14,191 bases of DNA from JBHIBA01 sp046758845. GTDB lineage: Bacteria > UBA8248 > JACPRG01 > G963555815. The notes under the pieces were generated by a model. The model did no database searches, had not been told where the DNA came from, and saw nothing but the letters and a program-made list of their open reading frames with translations. The stretch spans positions 1 to 14,191 of the forward strand of contig JBHIBA010000094.1 in assembly GCA_046758845.1 (NCBI GenBank). The letters are read 5' to 3'. This document shows positions 1 through 8,464 of the stretch, piece after piece. Within the stretch, counting starts at the first letter, position 1. Each line of letters opens with the position of its first letter. The translations under genes and the position numbers were made by a program.

Positions 1-1
1 C

Positions 2-3000
2 AAGTACGACGGCAAGCACAAGTGGGTGCCGTTTCTGGGGGACCGCCTCAAGCAGGGCGAGTCCATCAGAAAGATGGCGGTGGATACCATTCGAAAATCG
101 GGCCTGTGCGCGGGAGATGACGGGTACTGGGAATGGCTCGTTGGGTTCAATCAACTGGTCAAAAAGAACGAAGAACGCATTCACACCATTCGCGCCATCC
201 TGATGTTCCAGAAGGCCCAGGTTCAGCAACTCCACAAGTGGTGGCCGGCCTTATGGCGGGTCGATCAGGAGAACGTGGGCGGCTGCGCCCCGAAGGCCAA
301 GGAAGATGACATCCTCGACTTTGTCCACGCAAAGAAGCAACTGAGCCTGGCGGGCCTGAACATGCTTCGGGAGACGCGAGCGAAGATCGCAGCAGGTCTC
401 AGACAGATCGCAGCGGACCAGGATAAGCTCTTCGCCGAGGCCCAACGCCTCATGGCAGAGGTCATCAGGAGCGCCGAAGGGCAGGCCAAGAAATCCGGGC
501 GGCGCCGCCGTTCCCTGGAATCGGCAATCTTTATGCGGAAGTTTCGAAGGCAGCTCACGACGCTAGAGCTCTACGAGATGGCCGGACGGTACGACAAGCT
601 CGAGCGGGCCCTGAAGGGGGTGAAGCTGGAGACAGCCGAGACGGCGACGGCCAAGCTCATGTCGGCCAAGCTGCACCTCGCCCGGGCGGGGAATGAAGAG
701 CTGACCATGTTGCAGGGGCAGGGCTGTATGCCGGATACGCCCATCGAGTCCCCCGGGCGGCGGGAAAAGATCGAGGCGATGTTCGACCTCCGCCAGGCTC
801 TCCGCATGGAGCCGGACAACGTGGAGGCGAAGCTGATGCTCCGCGACCTCGAGGTGGAGGTTCTGCGCTGGATCGCCCAGAAGCTGGAACGGGAGAAAAA
901 ACTCTCCTGGGGAGTCTTGCGGCAGTACTTGGAGGAGCGGGGCTACGACCCGGAGGACCCCGAAGGGTATTGGGACGGGTTCAAGGAATATGTATACGCC
1001 TTCTTTGCCATTGGGCCGGTGGGAACCATATCAGGATTCGTCGGAAAGCCTGGGGCCAGGGCGGAAGAAGCCAGCATCATCCAGGAGAGTGTGGCCAAGC
1101 ATCATGTCAGCCTGATGGCCATCCTTCGGCTGCGGCGGAGCGGTGTCCCGCTCCATAAGATCCGGCGGATCGTGGCGAAAGAGCTGTCCGAAGAGTTCGC
1201 ACGGCATGGCAAGCCGGGCTACGCCGGCACAGGACCAGGACCCTCCGCCACCGCCATCGCGCTTCCCGCCGCCGAGATGCCCAAGCACAGCATCGGGGAA
1301 GGCATCGTTCCCCTTTACACCGTCGCGGGGAAGCCCCTGAATATAAAGAAGGCGCAAAGGCTGGCGCAGGACATCAAGGAGACCTTCGCGGAGCTTGAAG
1401 ATTTGAGACGGCTGGCGGAGTGGACCCAGCAAGAGTGGGAGAAGGGGCACGGTGAGAAGTCTGATTTTCTGAAGGCCCTCGCCAAGAGCTACTACCGTCC
1501 CACCGACGTGGAGAGCACCTGGCCGGAGTATCTGGGCGATTTCTTCAGCACGCGACACCTCCTAACGGTGTTCGCGCCATTCAGCATAGCCAGGATCGGC
1601 GGCAAGGCGCAGTGGTTCCGTCTCGCGGACCCGAAGACGCTTGAAATTACGCGGGGGAGCGACATCTACTTCAACTTCTTCGCCAACCGGTTGAGGCTTG
1701 CGAATCTAGCGGAGTCTTTTACGACCAAGTTCCCCCGCTTAGCGGGCGCGATGCAGCAGGCCATCCTGGCCGATCAGCGCTTCATGGGGAGCTTGGGCAC
1801 GGCGGGAAAGGTCTTTTACGGCGGGACGAAACTCGTCAGCGCTGTCGTCCTTTACGCCGGAGTGCACCACCTGGCCGGCCAGTCCCCTGTCGCTCCCGGG
1901 GCTCTCCAGCTTTTGGTGGAGGCGTTTGCTGAGCTCGGGGGCGGGGAGGTCGCCTTCCAGCTTCTGGCGCGAGCGGGGATCTCGCCCAGCAGGGCTTTGG
2001 CCAAAGTGATCCAGTTGGAAGAAATCCTGAAGGATCAGCAGAAGGTGGTGGTCAAGAGAGGCGAGGAGATCAAGTTCCTGGCTGACTTGATAGAGAAAAG
2101 GAAAACAAATCAGGTCAGAAGCGCGGCGGATGAAGACGCGCTGGAGGACATGTTTAAGAAATACCGAGGCCGCCGGCGAGAGTCTTACCTTGGAGACGAC
2201 CTGGAGGAGGACCTCCAAGACGCCATGTTCGGCGCTCTCAGTGCATATCGGGCGGGGGACATCGAAGAGGCGGCCCGGATCCTGGGGCCTTTGAATCGGT
2301 TCGTGAAGAATGAGCTCGAACACCTGGAAAAGAGCGCGATCCGGATTGCGGCCGTAAGGGCCAGGTTTGCCGACAATCCAAACCCCATGACTCGGGAGTT
2401 TGAAGCCTCTACCGCTCATGTCATACCCGAGACAGTGGATACTCCGTCCCCCTTCCGACCCGAGGGCGGATACTGGGAACACAAACACTTGAGCGGATTC
2501 GATCTCAAAAAGGGCGACGAGGCCTTCCGAAAAGGAGATTTCGAACTCGCCATTCATCATTACCAGAGAGGGAGGAACTGGGCGCAAGCCGATGGGCTTG
2601 AAGACCACACGGCTTTCCTCAACGGCCGGATTGATTTCGCCGAGGCGGCCCGGGACGTAAGAAAGGCTGCCATCAAGGCCCGGAAAAAGGCGCCGTCTGT
2701 CTTCAATGAAGACATTGATGAGGATTTCGCCAAGGGCCTGAGCGACAAGGTGAACCAGGGGAAGGTCAAAATAACGAAGGAAATCCAGACAGGAAAGGTT
2801 TACGAGCTAACGGATGAAGATGGAGTGAAGTACGTCTTCAAGAAAGCCCATGCGGACGAAATGGAGGCCGAGGAGGTGGCTGCCCTTTTGGCGGACGAGC
2901 TCAATTTCAGGGTTCCGAGGGTAAAGAGAGCAAAGTTGCCCGTTGGCCCGGGCCAGTTGGATGAAGAGGGCGTGCTGATGCGGCATATCGAAGGCAAAGA

Positions 3001-3631
3001 TATGACGGGGGTCGAACAGAGCGTCCTGGTGGCCCTGAAAGACGAGTATGCCCAGCAACGCGTGTTCAGCCTTTGGTTGGGGGATGCCGACAGACACCTG
3101 GGCAACGGCTTCTTCGGCCAGGACAAGAAGTTGTGGCTTATTGATTCCGGATTGGCACATTTGCAGGGATTGCACGTCCCTCATCGGCTGACAACGAAGA
3201 CATACAGCAGTTCGAAGGAGTTTATGGAGGACATGGTAAGCTTTGCTGATGAGGCGATCAATTTTCTCAAGAAGCCAGAGGTTCGACAAAAATTAGCTCC
3301 TGACGTATGGGCCCTTCGGAACAAGACTTACAGGTGGATGAAGCGGATCGAGGAGATGCTCCACTATGATCAGATGAAGGATACAATTGAAGCTATCAAG
3401 AAGTTTGCCGCGGACACAGGCCCAAACGGCTTGGAGAAGAAGCTGGAGGAGGCGGTGAAGAAGCAGGTGTTGACGAAGCAACGGGCAGGGGAGATCCTCC
3501 GGCTTCTCAGGGACCGGGCCGGGCCCTTAGATGACGTGTTGAAGCAGAAATTCTCGCTTCGGCTAGAGCTGAAGAAGCGCTATTATGCGTCTGCGCAACA
3601 GGTTGCGCAGAATTGGCGAATCGCCGCATAA
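2..3631 (+). CDS. Large helical protein with C-terminal PI3/PI4-kinase/HipA-like domain (5' end outside window)
   Basis: The frame is open to the left edge, so the real start and any signal peptide are missing; about 1209 codons are seen. A GTG at 26 is only an internal possibility. Most of the protein is charged and alpha-helical, with TPR-like stretches near nt 790-850 (RMEPDNVEAK) and nt 2500-2650 (GDEAFRKGDFELAIHHYQRG). One weakly hydrophobic stretch lies near nt 1800-1960. The C-terminal part (about nt 2760-3300) has kinase-type motifs: a candidate ATP lysine in YVFKKA (nt 2831-2848), a following acidic helix (EAEEVAALLADEL), a catalytic-loop-like DRHLGN (nt 3089-3106) and an IDSGLA metal-binding motif (nt 3140-3157). 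This D-R-H-x-x-N followed by IDxG pattern is typical of PI3/PI4 kinases, actin-fragmin kinase and relatives, and differs from Hanks kinases (HRD, DFG). Whether it phosphorylates protein, lipid or small molecules is unknown. It ends 11 bp before the next gene, so the two are probably co-transcribed. Confidence 0.85.
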   Translation, partial: KYDGKHKWVPFLGDRLKQGESIRKMAVDTIRKSGLCAGDDGYWEWLVGFNQLVKKNEERIHTIRAILMFQKAQVQQLHKWWPALWRVDQENVGGCAPKAKEDDILDFVHAKKQLSLAGLNMLRETRAKIAAGLRQIAADQDKLFAEAQRLMAEVIRSAEGQAKKSGRRRRSLESAIFMRKFRRQLTTLELYEMAGRYDKLERALKGVKLETAETATAKLMSAKLHLARAGNEELTMLQGQGCMPDTPIESPGRREKIEAMFDLRQALRMEPDNVEAKLMLRDLEVEVLRWIAQKLEREKKLSWGVLRQYLEERGYDPEDPEGYWDGFKEYVYAFFAIGPVGTISGFVGKPGARAEEASIIQESVAKHHVSLMAILRLRRSGVPLHKIRRIVAKELSEEFARHGKPGYAGTGPGPSATAIALPAAEMPKHSIGEGIVPLYTVAGKPLNIKKAQRLAQDIKETFAELEDLRRLAEWTQQEWEKGHGEKSDFLKALAKSYYRPTDVESTWPEYLGDFFSTRHLLTVFAPFSIARIGGKAQWFRLADPKTLEITRGSDIYFNFFANRLRLANLAESFTTKFPRLAGAMQQAILADQRFMGSLGTAGKVFYGGTKLVSAVVLYAGVHHLAGQSPVAPGALQLLVEAFAELGGGEVAFQLLARAGISPSRALAKVIQLEEILKDQQKVVVKRGEEIKFLADLIEKRKTNQVRSAADEDALEDMFKKYRGRRRESYLGDDLEEDLQDAMFGALSAYRAGDIEEAARILGPLNRFVKNELEHLEKSAIRIAAVRARFADNPNPMTREFEASTAHVIPETVDTPSPFRPEGGYWEHKHLSGFDLKKGDEAFRKGDFELAIHHYQRGRNWAQADGLEDHTAFLNGRIDFAEAARDVRKAAIKARKKAPSVFNEDIDEDFAKGLSDKVNQGKVKITKEIQTGKVYELTDEDGVKYVFKKAHADEMEAEEVAALLADELNFRVPRVKRAKLPVGPGQLDEEGVLMRHIEGKDMTGVEQSVLVALKDEYAQQRVFSLWLGDADRHLGNGFFGQDKKLWLIDSGLAHLQGLHVPHRLTTKTYSSSKEFMEDMVSFADEAINFLKKPEVRQKLAPDVWALRNKTYRWMKRIEEMLHYDQMKDTIEAIKKFAADTGPNGLEKKLEEAVKKQVLTKQRAGEILRLLRDRAGPLDDVLKQKFSLRLELKKRYYASAQQVAQNWRIAA

Positions 3632-3635
3632 GGGG
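3631..3635 (+). promoter_or_regulatory. Ribosome binding site fixing the start at 3643
   Basis: AGGGG overlaps the last base of the upstream stop codon and lies 7 nt before the ATG at 3643. It supports that start over the in-frame TTG at 3613. The 3643 start also puts the positively charged end of the signal peptide directly at the N-terminus. Confidence 0.6.
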
Positions 3636-3642
3636 CAGGCTC

Positions 3643-5691
3643 ATGAAACAGTGCCGTGTAAATTGTCGCTGGCTGGTTGTCGCGCTCTTTCTCTTCATCC
3701 CGTTTTGGGCGAGTCTCTTGTCGCCAGCCGTCGGGGCGCCGGCCAGCGAGGAGGAGGAAGCTCGGAAACAGCAATGCCGCCGGAACTTGCAAACCCTCGG
3801 CCAGGCGCTGCGGATGTATCTGATCTACAACGAAAAGAAGCTCCCCGCGCGCATCAGCGAGCTGTACACGAATGGATTCGTCTTGGACCTCGACGTCTTT
3901 TCATGCCGGTCCACGGGCGCGCGCATCACAGATGAGAAAAAGATCGACGAGCTCACCGATTTTGTCTTAGCGACGAAGATCACCGAAGAGCGGCCTTTGT
4001 TGCTGATCAAAGAAAAATCCGCCGACGCCAGCGGCCGGGTGCTTGCCTTGTACTCCGACCGGAGCGTTCGGGAGATCGAGGCCTCGGGCACACAGTTGGC
4101 CAAGACAGAGCCGGCCGAGACAGAACAGGCCAAGACGGGGCAGGTTGAGACGGAGCAGGCCAAGACAGGAACCGATGAGGAAACCTCCGAGTCACCTCCG
4201 GCGGAAAAAGAACCCAATAACAAGAGGGAGACCGCCTCGGCCGTCGAAATTGGGAAGACGCTGAAGGCCAACATCCAACCCAAGGGCGATGCCGACTGGT
4301 ATCGGTTGGAGGTGGACCATCAGGGGGCCTTGAACGTCAAATTCGGCAAGGTCCCCTCCGACCTTAATATGTACTTCCGGGTCGTCCGGATCGTCGACTC
4401 CAAGGAGGAGCAGATTCAAGGCTGGGCTGGGACGCCGAAAGCAGGGGCCGTCACTGAACGGGCCGTTGACCTGCCGGCGAAGGGCGCCTACTACCTGGAA
4501 GTCCGTGACGGGGGAAACAACGCGCAATCGTCTGAGCCCTACGAGATGTCCCTGGCCTTTACGGCGACTGCGGACGCCAGCGAACCCAATAACAAGATGG
4601 AGACCGCCTCGGCCGTCGAGATCGGGAAGACCGTGAAGGCCAACATCCTGCCCAAGGGCGATGCCGACTGGTACCGCGTCGATGTGGAGCACCAGGGGGA
4701 GTTGAACGTCAAATTTGGCAAGGTCCCCTCTAATCTTGATATGTACTTTCGGGTCGTCCGGTTCGTCGACTCCAAGGAGGATCAGATTCAAGGCTGGGTC
4801 GGGCCGCCGCGCGCGGGAGCCCCCAACGAACGAGCCGTTGACCTGCCGGCAAAGGGCGCCTATTACCTGGAAGTCCGTGACGGAGGGAACAACGCCCGCT
4901 CCCCCGAACCTTACGAGTTGTCCCTTGCCTTTACCCCGACCGCTGACGACGGCGAGCCCAATAACAAAATGGAGACCGCCTCGCCCATCGCCGTCGGAAA
5001 AGTCATGAAGGCCAACATCCTGCCCAAAGGCGACGCGGACTGGTACTGGCTCCCCGTAGGCCATCAGGGGGCTTTGCAGGTCAAGTTCAGCAATCCTCCC
5101 CCGAATCTTGATATGTACTTTCGGGTCGTCCGGTTCGTCGACTCCAAGGAGGATCAGATTCAAGGCTGGGTCGGGCCGCCGCGCGCAGGGGCCCCCAACG
5201 AACGAGTCGTTGACCTGCCGGCAAGGGGCTCCTATTACCTTGAAGTCCGCGACGGGGGAAACAACGCCCGTTCCTCTGCCCCTTACGAGTTGACCCTTGC
5301 CTTCACGGCGACAGCAGACGACGGCGAGCCCAACAACAGCCGGGAGACCGCCTCGCCCATCGCGGTCGGGAAGCCCGTTCAGGCGAATATCCTTCCGAGG
5401 AACGATGCCGATTGGTACCGCCTCGAGGTCGAGCGCCAGGGCGAGTTGCAGGTCAAATTCGGCGAGGTCCCCTCCAACCTTAATATGTACTTTCGGGTCG
5501 TCCGGTTCGTCGACTCCAAGGAGGATCAGATTCACAGCTGGGTTGGGCCGCCGCGCCAGGGTGCGGTTACGGAGAAAGTCATCAAGTTGCCAACAGCGGG
5601 CACGTATTACCTTGAAGTGCGCGACGGAGGAAATAACGCCAGCTCCGGCCAGCCATATACGCTCAGCGTATCCCGAGGTACGAATCAGTAA
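3643..5691 (+). CDS. Secreted protein: pseudopilin-like N-terminal region plus four PPC-like repeats
   Basis: Protein of 682 aa, exported by a Sec signal peptide (residues 1 to about 32, hydrophobic core LVVALFLFIPFW, cleavage likely after AVGA). Residues 45-145 resemble the globular part of type II pseudopilin G-like proteins (CRRNLQTLGQALRMYL, then a KLPARISELY stretch, then DVFSC), but the prepilin cleavage motif and long N-terminal pilin helix are absent. A Glu/Lys/Thr-rich linker follows (about 150-189). Then come four 124-residue repeats (190-313, 314-437, 438-561, 562-682), each with EPNN, DADWY and YYLEVRDGGNNA motifs. These fit the bacterial pre-peptidase C-terminal (PPC) beta-sandwich family. 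No protease domain is present, so the repeats probably act as binding or spacer modules outside the inner membrane. The gene lies between the kinase-like gene and the vWA gene. The ligand is unknown. Confidence 0.85.
   Translation: MKQCRVNCRWLVVALFLFIPFWASLLSPAVGAPASEEEEARKQQCRRNLQTLGQALRMYLIYNEKKLPARISELYTNGFVLDLDVFSCRSTGARITDEKKIDELTDFVLATKITEERPLLLIKEKSADASGRVLALYSDRSVREIEASGTQLAKTEPAETEQAKTGQVETEQAKTGTDEETSESPPAEKEPNNKRETASAVEIGKTLKANIQPKGDADWYRLEVDHQGALNVKFGKVPSDLNMYFRVVRIVDSKEEQIQGWAGTPKAGAVTERAVDLPAKGAYYLEVRDGGNNAQSSEPYEMSLAFTATADASEPNNKMETASAVEIGKTVKANILPKGDADWYRVDVEHQGELNVKFGKVPSNLDMYFRVVRFVDSKEDQIQGWVGPPRAGAPNERAVDLPAKGAYYLEVRDGGNNARSPEPYELSLAFTPTADDGEPNNKMETASPIAVGKVMKANILPKGDADWYWLPVGHQGALQVKFSNPPPNLDMYFRVVRFVDSKEDQIQGWVGPPRAGAPNERVVDLPARGSYYLEVRDGGNNARSSAPYELTLAFTATADDGEPNNSRETASPIAVGKPVQANILPRNDADWYRLEVERQGELQVKFGEVPSNLNMYFRVVRFVDSKEDQIHSWVGPPRQGAVTEKVIKLPTAGTYYLEVRDGGNNASSGQPYTLSVSRGTNQ
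4117..4176 (+). repeat. 30-bp imperfect tandem repeat in the linker
   Basis: Two adjacent 30-bp units (4117-4146 and 4147-4176) encode ETEQAKTGQV and ETEQAKTGTD. They lie in the low-complexity linker between the pseudopilin-like region and the PPC repeats. A partial related stretch (LAKTEPA) precedes them. This is probably a flexible spacer that grew by slippage. Confidence 0.7.
4210..5688 (+). repeat. Four in-frame tandem repeats with exact 372-bp period
   Basis: Units start at 4210, 4582, 4954 and 5326, each at a GAA/GAG codon of the EPNN motif. The spacing is exactly 372 bp each time, so no net indel has accumulated; the last unit is slightly short at its 3' end. The middle of each unit is the most alike at DNA level. 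Positions 4732-4814 and 5104-5186 are identical over 83 bp, and a 52-bp block (4739-4790, 5111-5162, 5483-5534) is identical in units 2, 3 and 4. Unit edges differ more. This suggests recent duplication or ongoing gene conversion. Confidence 0.92.
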
Positions 5692-5695
5692 TGGC

Positions 5696-5725
5696 TTCGG
5701 AAATGACCCGATGCGATGGTATAAA
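5696..5725 (+). promoter_or_regulatory. Weak candidate promoter in the 79-bp gap before the vWA gene
   Basis: TATAAA at 5720-5725 resembles a -10 box. TTCGGA at 5696-5701, 18 bp upstream, is a poor -35 box (3 of 6 consensus matches). This gap is the longest in the gene row, so an internal promoter is plausible here, but the match is weak and the host sigma factor is unknown. Confidence 0.2.
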
Positions 5726-5758
5726 TTGCTCTCAAAACAGCGCCCTCTGGGGCCAGCC

Positions 5759-5763
5759 GGGAG
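5759..5763 (+). promoter_or_regulatory. Ribosome binding site of the vWA gene
   Basis: GGGAG lies 7 nt before the ATG at 5771, a good Shine-Dalgarno match and spacing. It supports the start that gives an N-terminal signal peptide. Confidence 0.55.
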
Positions 5764-5770
5764 ATGACTA

Positions 5771-8401
5771 ATGAAAGAAATGCTTAGGTGCGCCCGGCAT
5801 CTGTTGGCCGGTTTCATTGTTGGCACGTTGAGCCTTGTAAGCTTATCTCACGCGGCCGAAACGGGAAAAGCCCTCAGCCCCGAGGCGCTCGCCGCCCTTC
5901 AAAATCCGCCGGATAAGATCGATGCCTCCTTGCGGCGAGAGCTGGAATCCGTCTGGCGTCGTGTTGCCGAGCCGGCCCTTCGTGAGGCGCTGGTCGAACC
6001 GGATGCCGTTATCATCACGAAGCTATGGACGGCCCGCATCGCCGGCCAGCCTTATATTCACTTTCATGCCTTCAGCCGCACACAAGACCGGAAGAAGCGG
6101 GTGCTCGTAGAGGTCTTTCATGGCGCCGGACAAAAAGGAATCGAGCTGCTTTACGGTAAATGGTTCCAGCCGGCAACGGTGGGAGAACAGTCCATCAAAG
6201 AGGTGGAGTTTGCAGGGGATCGCGCGGCGCTCAGCACGCTCACCGAGGATGGCTCTGAGGCGCTTTATTGGCGAGCCGGAGAGGTTTTTATCGATGTTCG
6301 ACAGCTTGAAGGAGTGAAACCGCTCGCCGAAGCTGTACACGCGGCTGCACAAAAACATGGCATCTACGACTTCCCAAAGCCCGTCAAGGTGGCAAAGGCC
6401 GAGCCGAAGCCTGTGCGTGACGCTGGTCCCCAGGACATTGAATGCAAGCAGGGCGACGTCTGCCGGGAGAAGGACACGGGCTTGCCCCTGCGGGTCTTGC
6501 CGCGGCCGTTTTCGAACGTTCACGCCAGCGGCGGCGCCGGCAGCCAGGTAGCGTTCGAGAATATCCCTGCGTTCCATCCCCTTTATGTCTTTCAGCGGCG
6601 AGACATCGACTTCTCCTCCGACCCCGCCGAGCCCAAAGGCTGGTACCAGGTCGGCCGCTCGACGCAGGGCGCCCCGTTGGGCTGGATGCGTGCAGCCGAT
6701 CTACTGGAGTGGCGGCAGGCCCTGATCGTCGCCTTCACCCATCTAGGCGAAGTCGAAGAGGCCCGGCAGCCGGTCTTGATGTTCACAAAGCTTGCGCAAA
6801 TCAAAGAATTGGCGCAGTCGGAGGGCGTGGAACGCAAGGCTGTTGAGATTTACCGTCAGCTTCGAAGAGGCGAGGTTCCCTCGGGTGTTATCAGCAAAGA
6901 GCCGGAAACCTTCGCCGACATTACCCAGAACTTCTATATGTTTCCGGTCATCCAGTTCGAAGAGCTGGACCTGAACGGCGAGGATGCTCGATTCCTCAGG
7001 GTTGCCGCCGCCGTGCGGGGTGAGCGCGGTAGTGACACGCTCGACAAGCCCGAGGTTCGCGAGCGCCTGACGAAAAAAGAAGGAATTCCGCGTGAGGCGG
7101 CGAAGGTGCTGGGCCTCGACGTCGTGTTCGTGATGGACATGACGGCCAGCATGCAGCCCTATATGGACAGGGCCAAGGAGGCCGTTGCCCAGCTCGCCCG
7201 AAGAATTGCCGAGAAGCAGATGGCCGACCTCAAGGAGAAGATTCGTTTCGGATTGGTGGGTTACCGGGACGACGTGGCCAAGATACCCGCGCTGGGGTTT
7301 ACCAGCAAGAATTTCACTCCCGAGCTGGTGGAAGCCGAGGCCCTGGTCAAGATCCTCGACACCGAAGCCCAGGCCGCAATTGCGGGCAGCAAGGATTACC
7401 CGGAGGAGGTTTTTGCAGGCGTCAAGATGGCGTTGGAATCGACGCGGTGGAATGAAAATACCCTTAAACTTATCATCTTGGTAGGGGACGCGAGTTCCCA
7501 TCCCGTGGGGCATGAGCAGAATACCACGGAGTCTGACGAGTTTGCGTTGCGGCGGACGGCGAAGGATTTGCATATTCACCCGATGGCCCTCCATCTGAAA
7601 GACCCACGCGCGTCGCGCGACCATGCCGGCGCGAATCAGCAGTTCGAAACCCTGACCCGGGTGGCCGGGACCGAAGGCGAGTACGCCTTGGCCGGGATCG
7701 ACATCTCCAAGCCGGAGGACTTCTCCAAAGGTGTAGCCATGCTTGCCCGGTTGGTGGCCGACGACCTGAGGAAGGTGCGGAGCGGTGGGCAACCACCGGC
7801 GGGGGAGACTCCTGGAGGAGAGCCGGGGAGCCCTGAGGAGCAAGTCGCCCGGGCCTTCCGCAAGGTGTTCAACGCAGCGTTGGTCGAGTATATAGGCAAG
7901 AAGACGGCCGCCCCGCCAAAGGACGTCGTCGCTTGGGTGATCGACCGGGATCTGACTGATCCCACAGTGCGTTCCCTTGAAGTGAGGGTTTTGATCAACC
8001 GGGAGCAGTTAAGTGACCTGGTCGTCGCGCTCGATACCGTGCTCAAGGCGGTTCAGAAGGTCGATATCACTCAGCCCAAGTTCTTCGAGGCTTTGCAGGC
8101 CATCGCTGCCCAGACGTCGAAGGAGCCCGAGCGCATCGCCAAGGCGAAGACGCTGGCCGACGCCGGCCTGATTCCGGCCTTTGTGAAAAGCTTGCCCTAT
8201 AAGAGCGAGATCCTCTCGCTGGATGATGAACGGTTCGGGGCCATGACGGGTGAACAGAAAATCGGGCTGGAGAGGCGGTTGAGGGCGAAATTGACGGAGT
8301 ATCGAAACGTTCATGAACGGGTCGATGGCTGGGTGCGGCTGAATGAGACGGATCCCAACACCAAGGCGGTGTATCCGCTAAACCTGGAGGCCCTGCCCTA
8401 A
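5771..8401 (+). CDS. Secreted SH3b-vWA protein resembling the periplasmic half of PpkA
   Basis: Protein of 876 aa. A Sec signal peptide (about 1-28, ending SHAA) predicts export to the periplasm. Residues about 222-313 look like a bacterial SH3 domain (short beta segments, GWYQVGR and GWMRAADLLEW) with two cysteines (225, 232) that could form a disulfide. Residues about 450-645 are a von Willebrand A domain with a metal site: D456-x-T-x-S460 in DMTASM, the GYRDD segment at 497-501 and D573 in GDASS. After a Pro/Gly linker (about 668-682) comes a helical C-terminal region ending near YPLNLEALP. From memory, this SH3b/vWA/C-terminal arrangement matches the periplasmic part of PpkA, the kinase of the type VI threonine-phosphorylation pathway. 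No kinase domain and no second membrane helix are present. The following TagT/S/R/Q-like genes support a role as the sensor or relay ectodomain. An independent vWA scaffold is the alternative. Confidence 0.85.
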   Translation: MKEMLRCARHLLAGFIVGTLSLVSLSHAAETGKALSPEALAALQNPPDKIDASLRRELESVWRRVAEPALREALVEPDAVIITKLWTARIAGQPYIHFHAFSRTQDRKKRVLVEVFHGAGQKGIELLYGKWFQPATVGEQSIKEVEFAGDRAALSTLTEDGSEALYWRAGEVFIDVRQLEGVKPLAEAVHAAAQKHGIYDFPKPVKVAKAEPKPVRDAGPQDIECKQGDVCREKDTGLPLRVLPRPFSNVHASGGAGSQVAFENIPAFHPLYVFQRRDIDFSSDPAEPKGWYQVGRSTQGAPLGWMRAADLLEWRQALIVAFTHLGEVEEARQPVLMFTKLAQIKELAQSEGVERKAVEIYRQLRRGEVPSGVISKEPETFADITQNFYMFPVIQFEELDLNGEDARFLRVAAAVRGERGSDTLDKPEVRERLTKKEGIPREAAKVLGLDVVFVMDMTASMQPYMDRAKEAVAQLARRIAEKQMADLKEKIRFGLVGYRDDVAKIPALGFTSKNFTPELVEAEALVKILDTEAQAAIAGSKDYPEEVFAGVKMALESTRWNENTLKLIILVGDASSHPVGHEQNTTESDEFALRRTAKDLHIHPMALHLKDPRASRDHAGANQQFETLTRVAGTEGEYALAGIDISKPEDFSKGVAMLARLVADDLRKVRSGGQPPAGETPGGEPGSPEEQVARAFRKVFNAALVEYIGKKTAAPPKDVVAWVIDRDLTDPTVRSLEVRVLINREQLSDLVVALDTVLKAVQKVDITQPKFFEALQAIAAQTSKEPERIAKAKTLADAGLIPAFVKSLPYKSEILSLDDERFGAMTGEQKIGLERRLRAKLTEYRNVHERVDGWVRLNETDPNTKAVYPLNLEALP

Positions 8402-8464
8402 CCCAGGGGACCCTGCGCCGAGTTTGCTCCGTTCTTTGGATGTTTCGTAAGGACTATCGGCTGA

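Noticed and set aside
1739..2608. 289-codon - strand frame within the first gene
   Set aside because: No recognisable motif and wholly antisense to a continuous coding frame.
3613..3642. In-frame TTG start 10 codons upstream of the pseudopilin/PPC gene
   Set aside because: It would overlap the upstream gene and add residues before the signal peptide; the AGGGG site fits the ATG at 3643.
5731..5760. Small hairpin (GCCC/GGGC) in the gap before the vWA gene
   Set aside because: A 4-bp stem is within chance in GC-rich DNA; no T-run or conserved regulatory structure is visible.
4192..5826. 544-codon open frame on the - strand opposite the PPC repeats
   Set aside because: It is the antisense shadow of a GC-rich repeat whose period is a multiple of three, so one stop-free repeat unit gives a long stop-free frame. 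The + strand frame has a signal peptide, ribosome binding site and known motifs.
6743..7843. 366-codon - strand frame within the vWA gene
   Set aside because: Shadow of strong GC third-position bias; it lies fully inside a well-supported + strand gene with intact vWA motifs.
8402..8464. Possible terminator hairpin (CAGGGGACCCTG) after the vWA gene
   Set aside because: The stem is only 4-5 bp with almost no loop and no following T-run, and the next gene is close and on the same strand.
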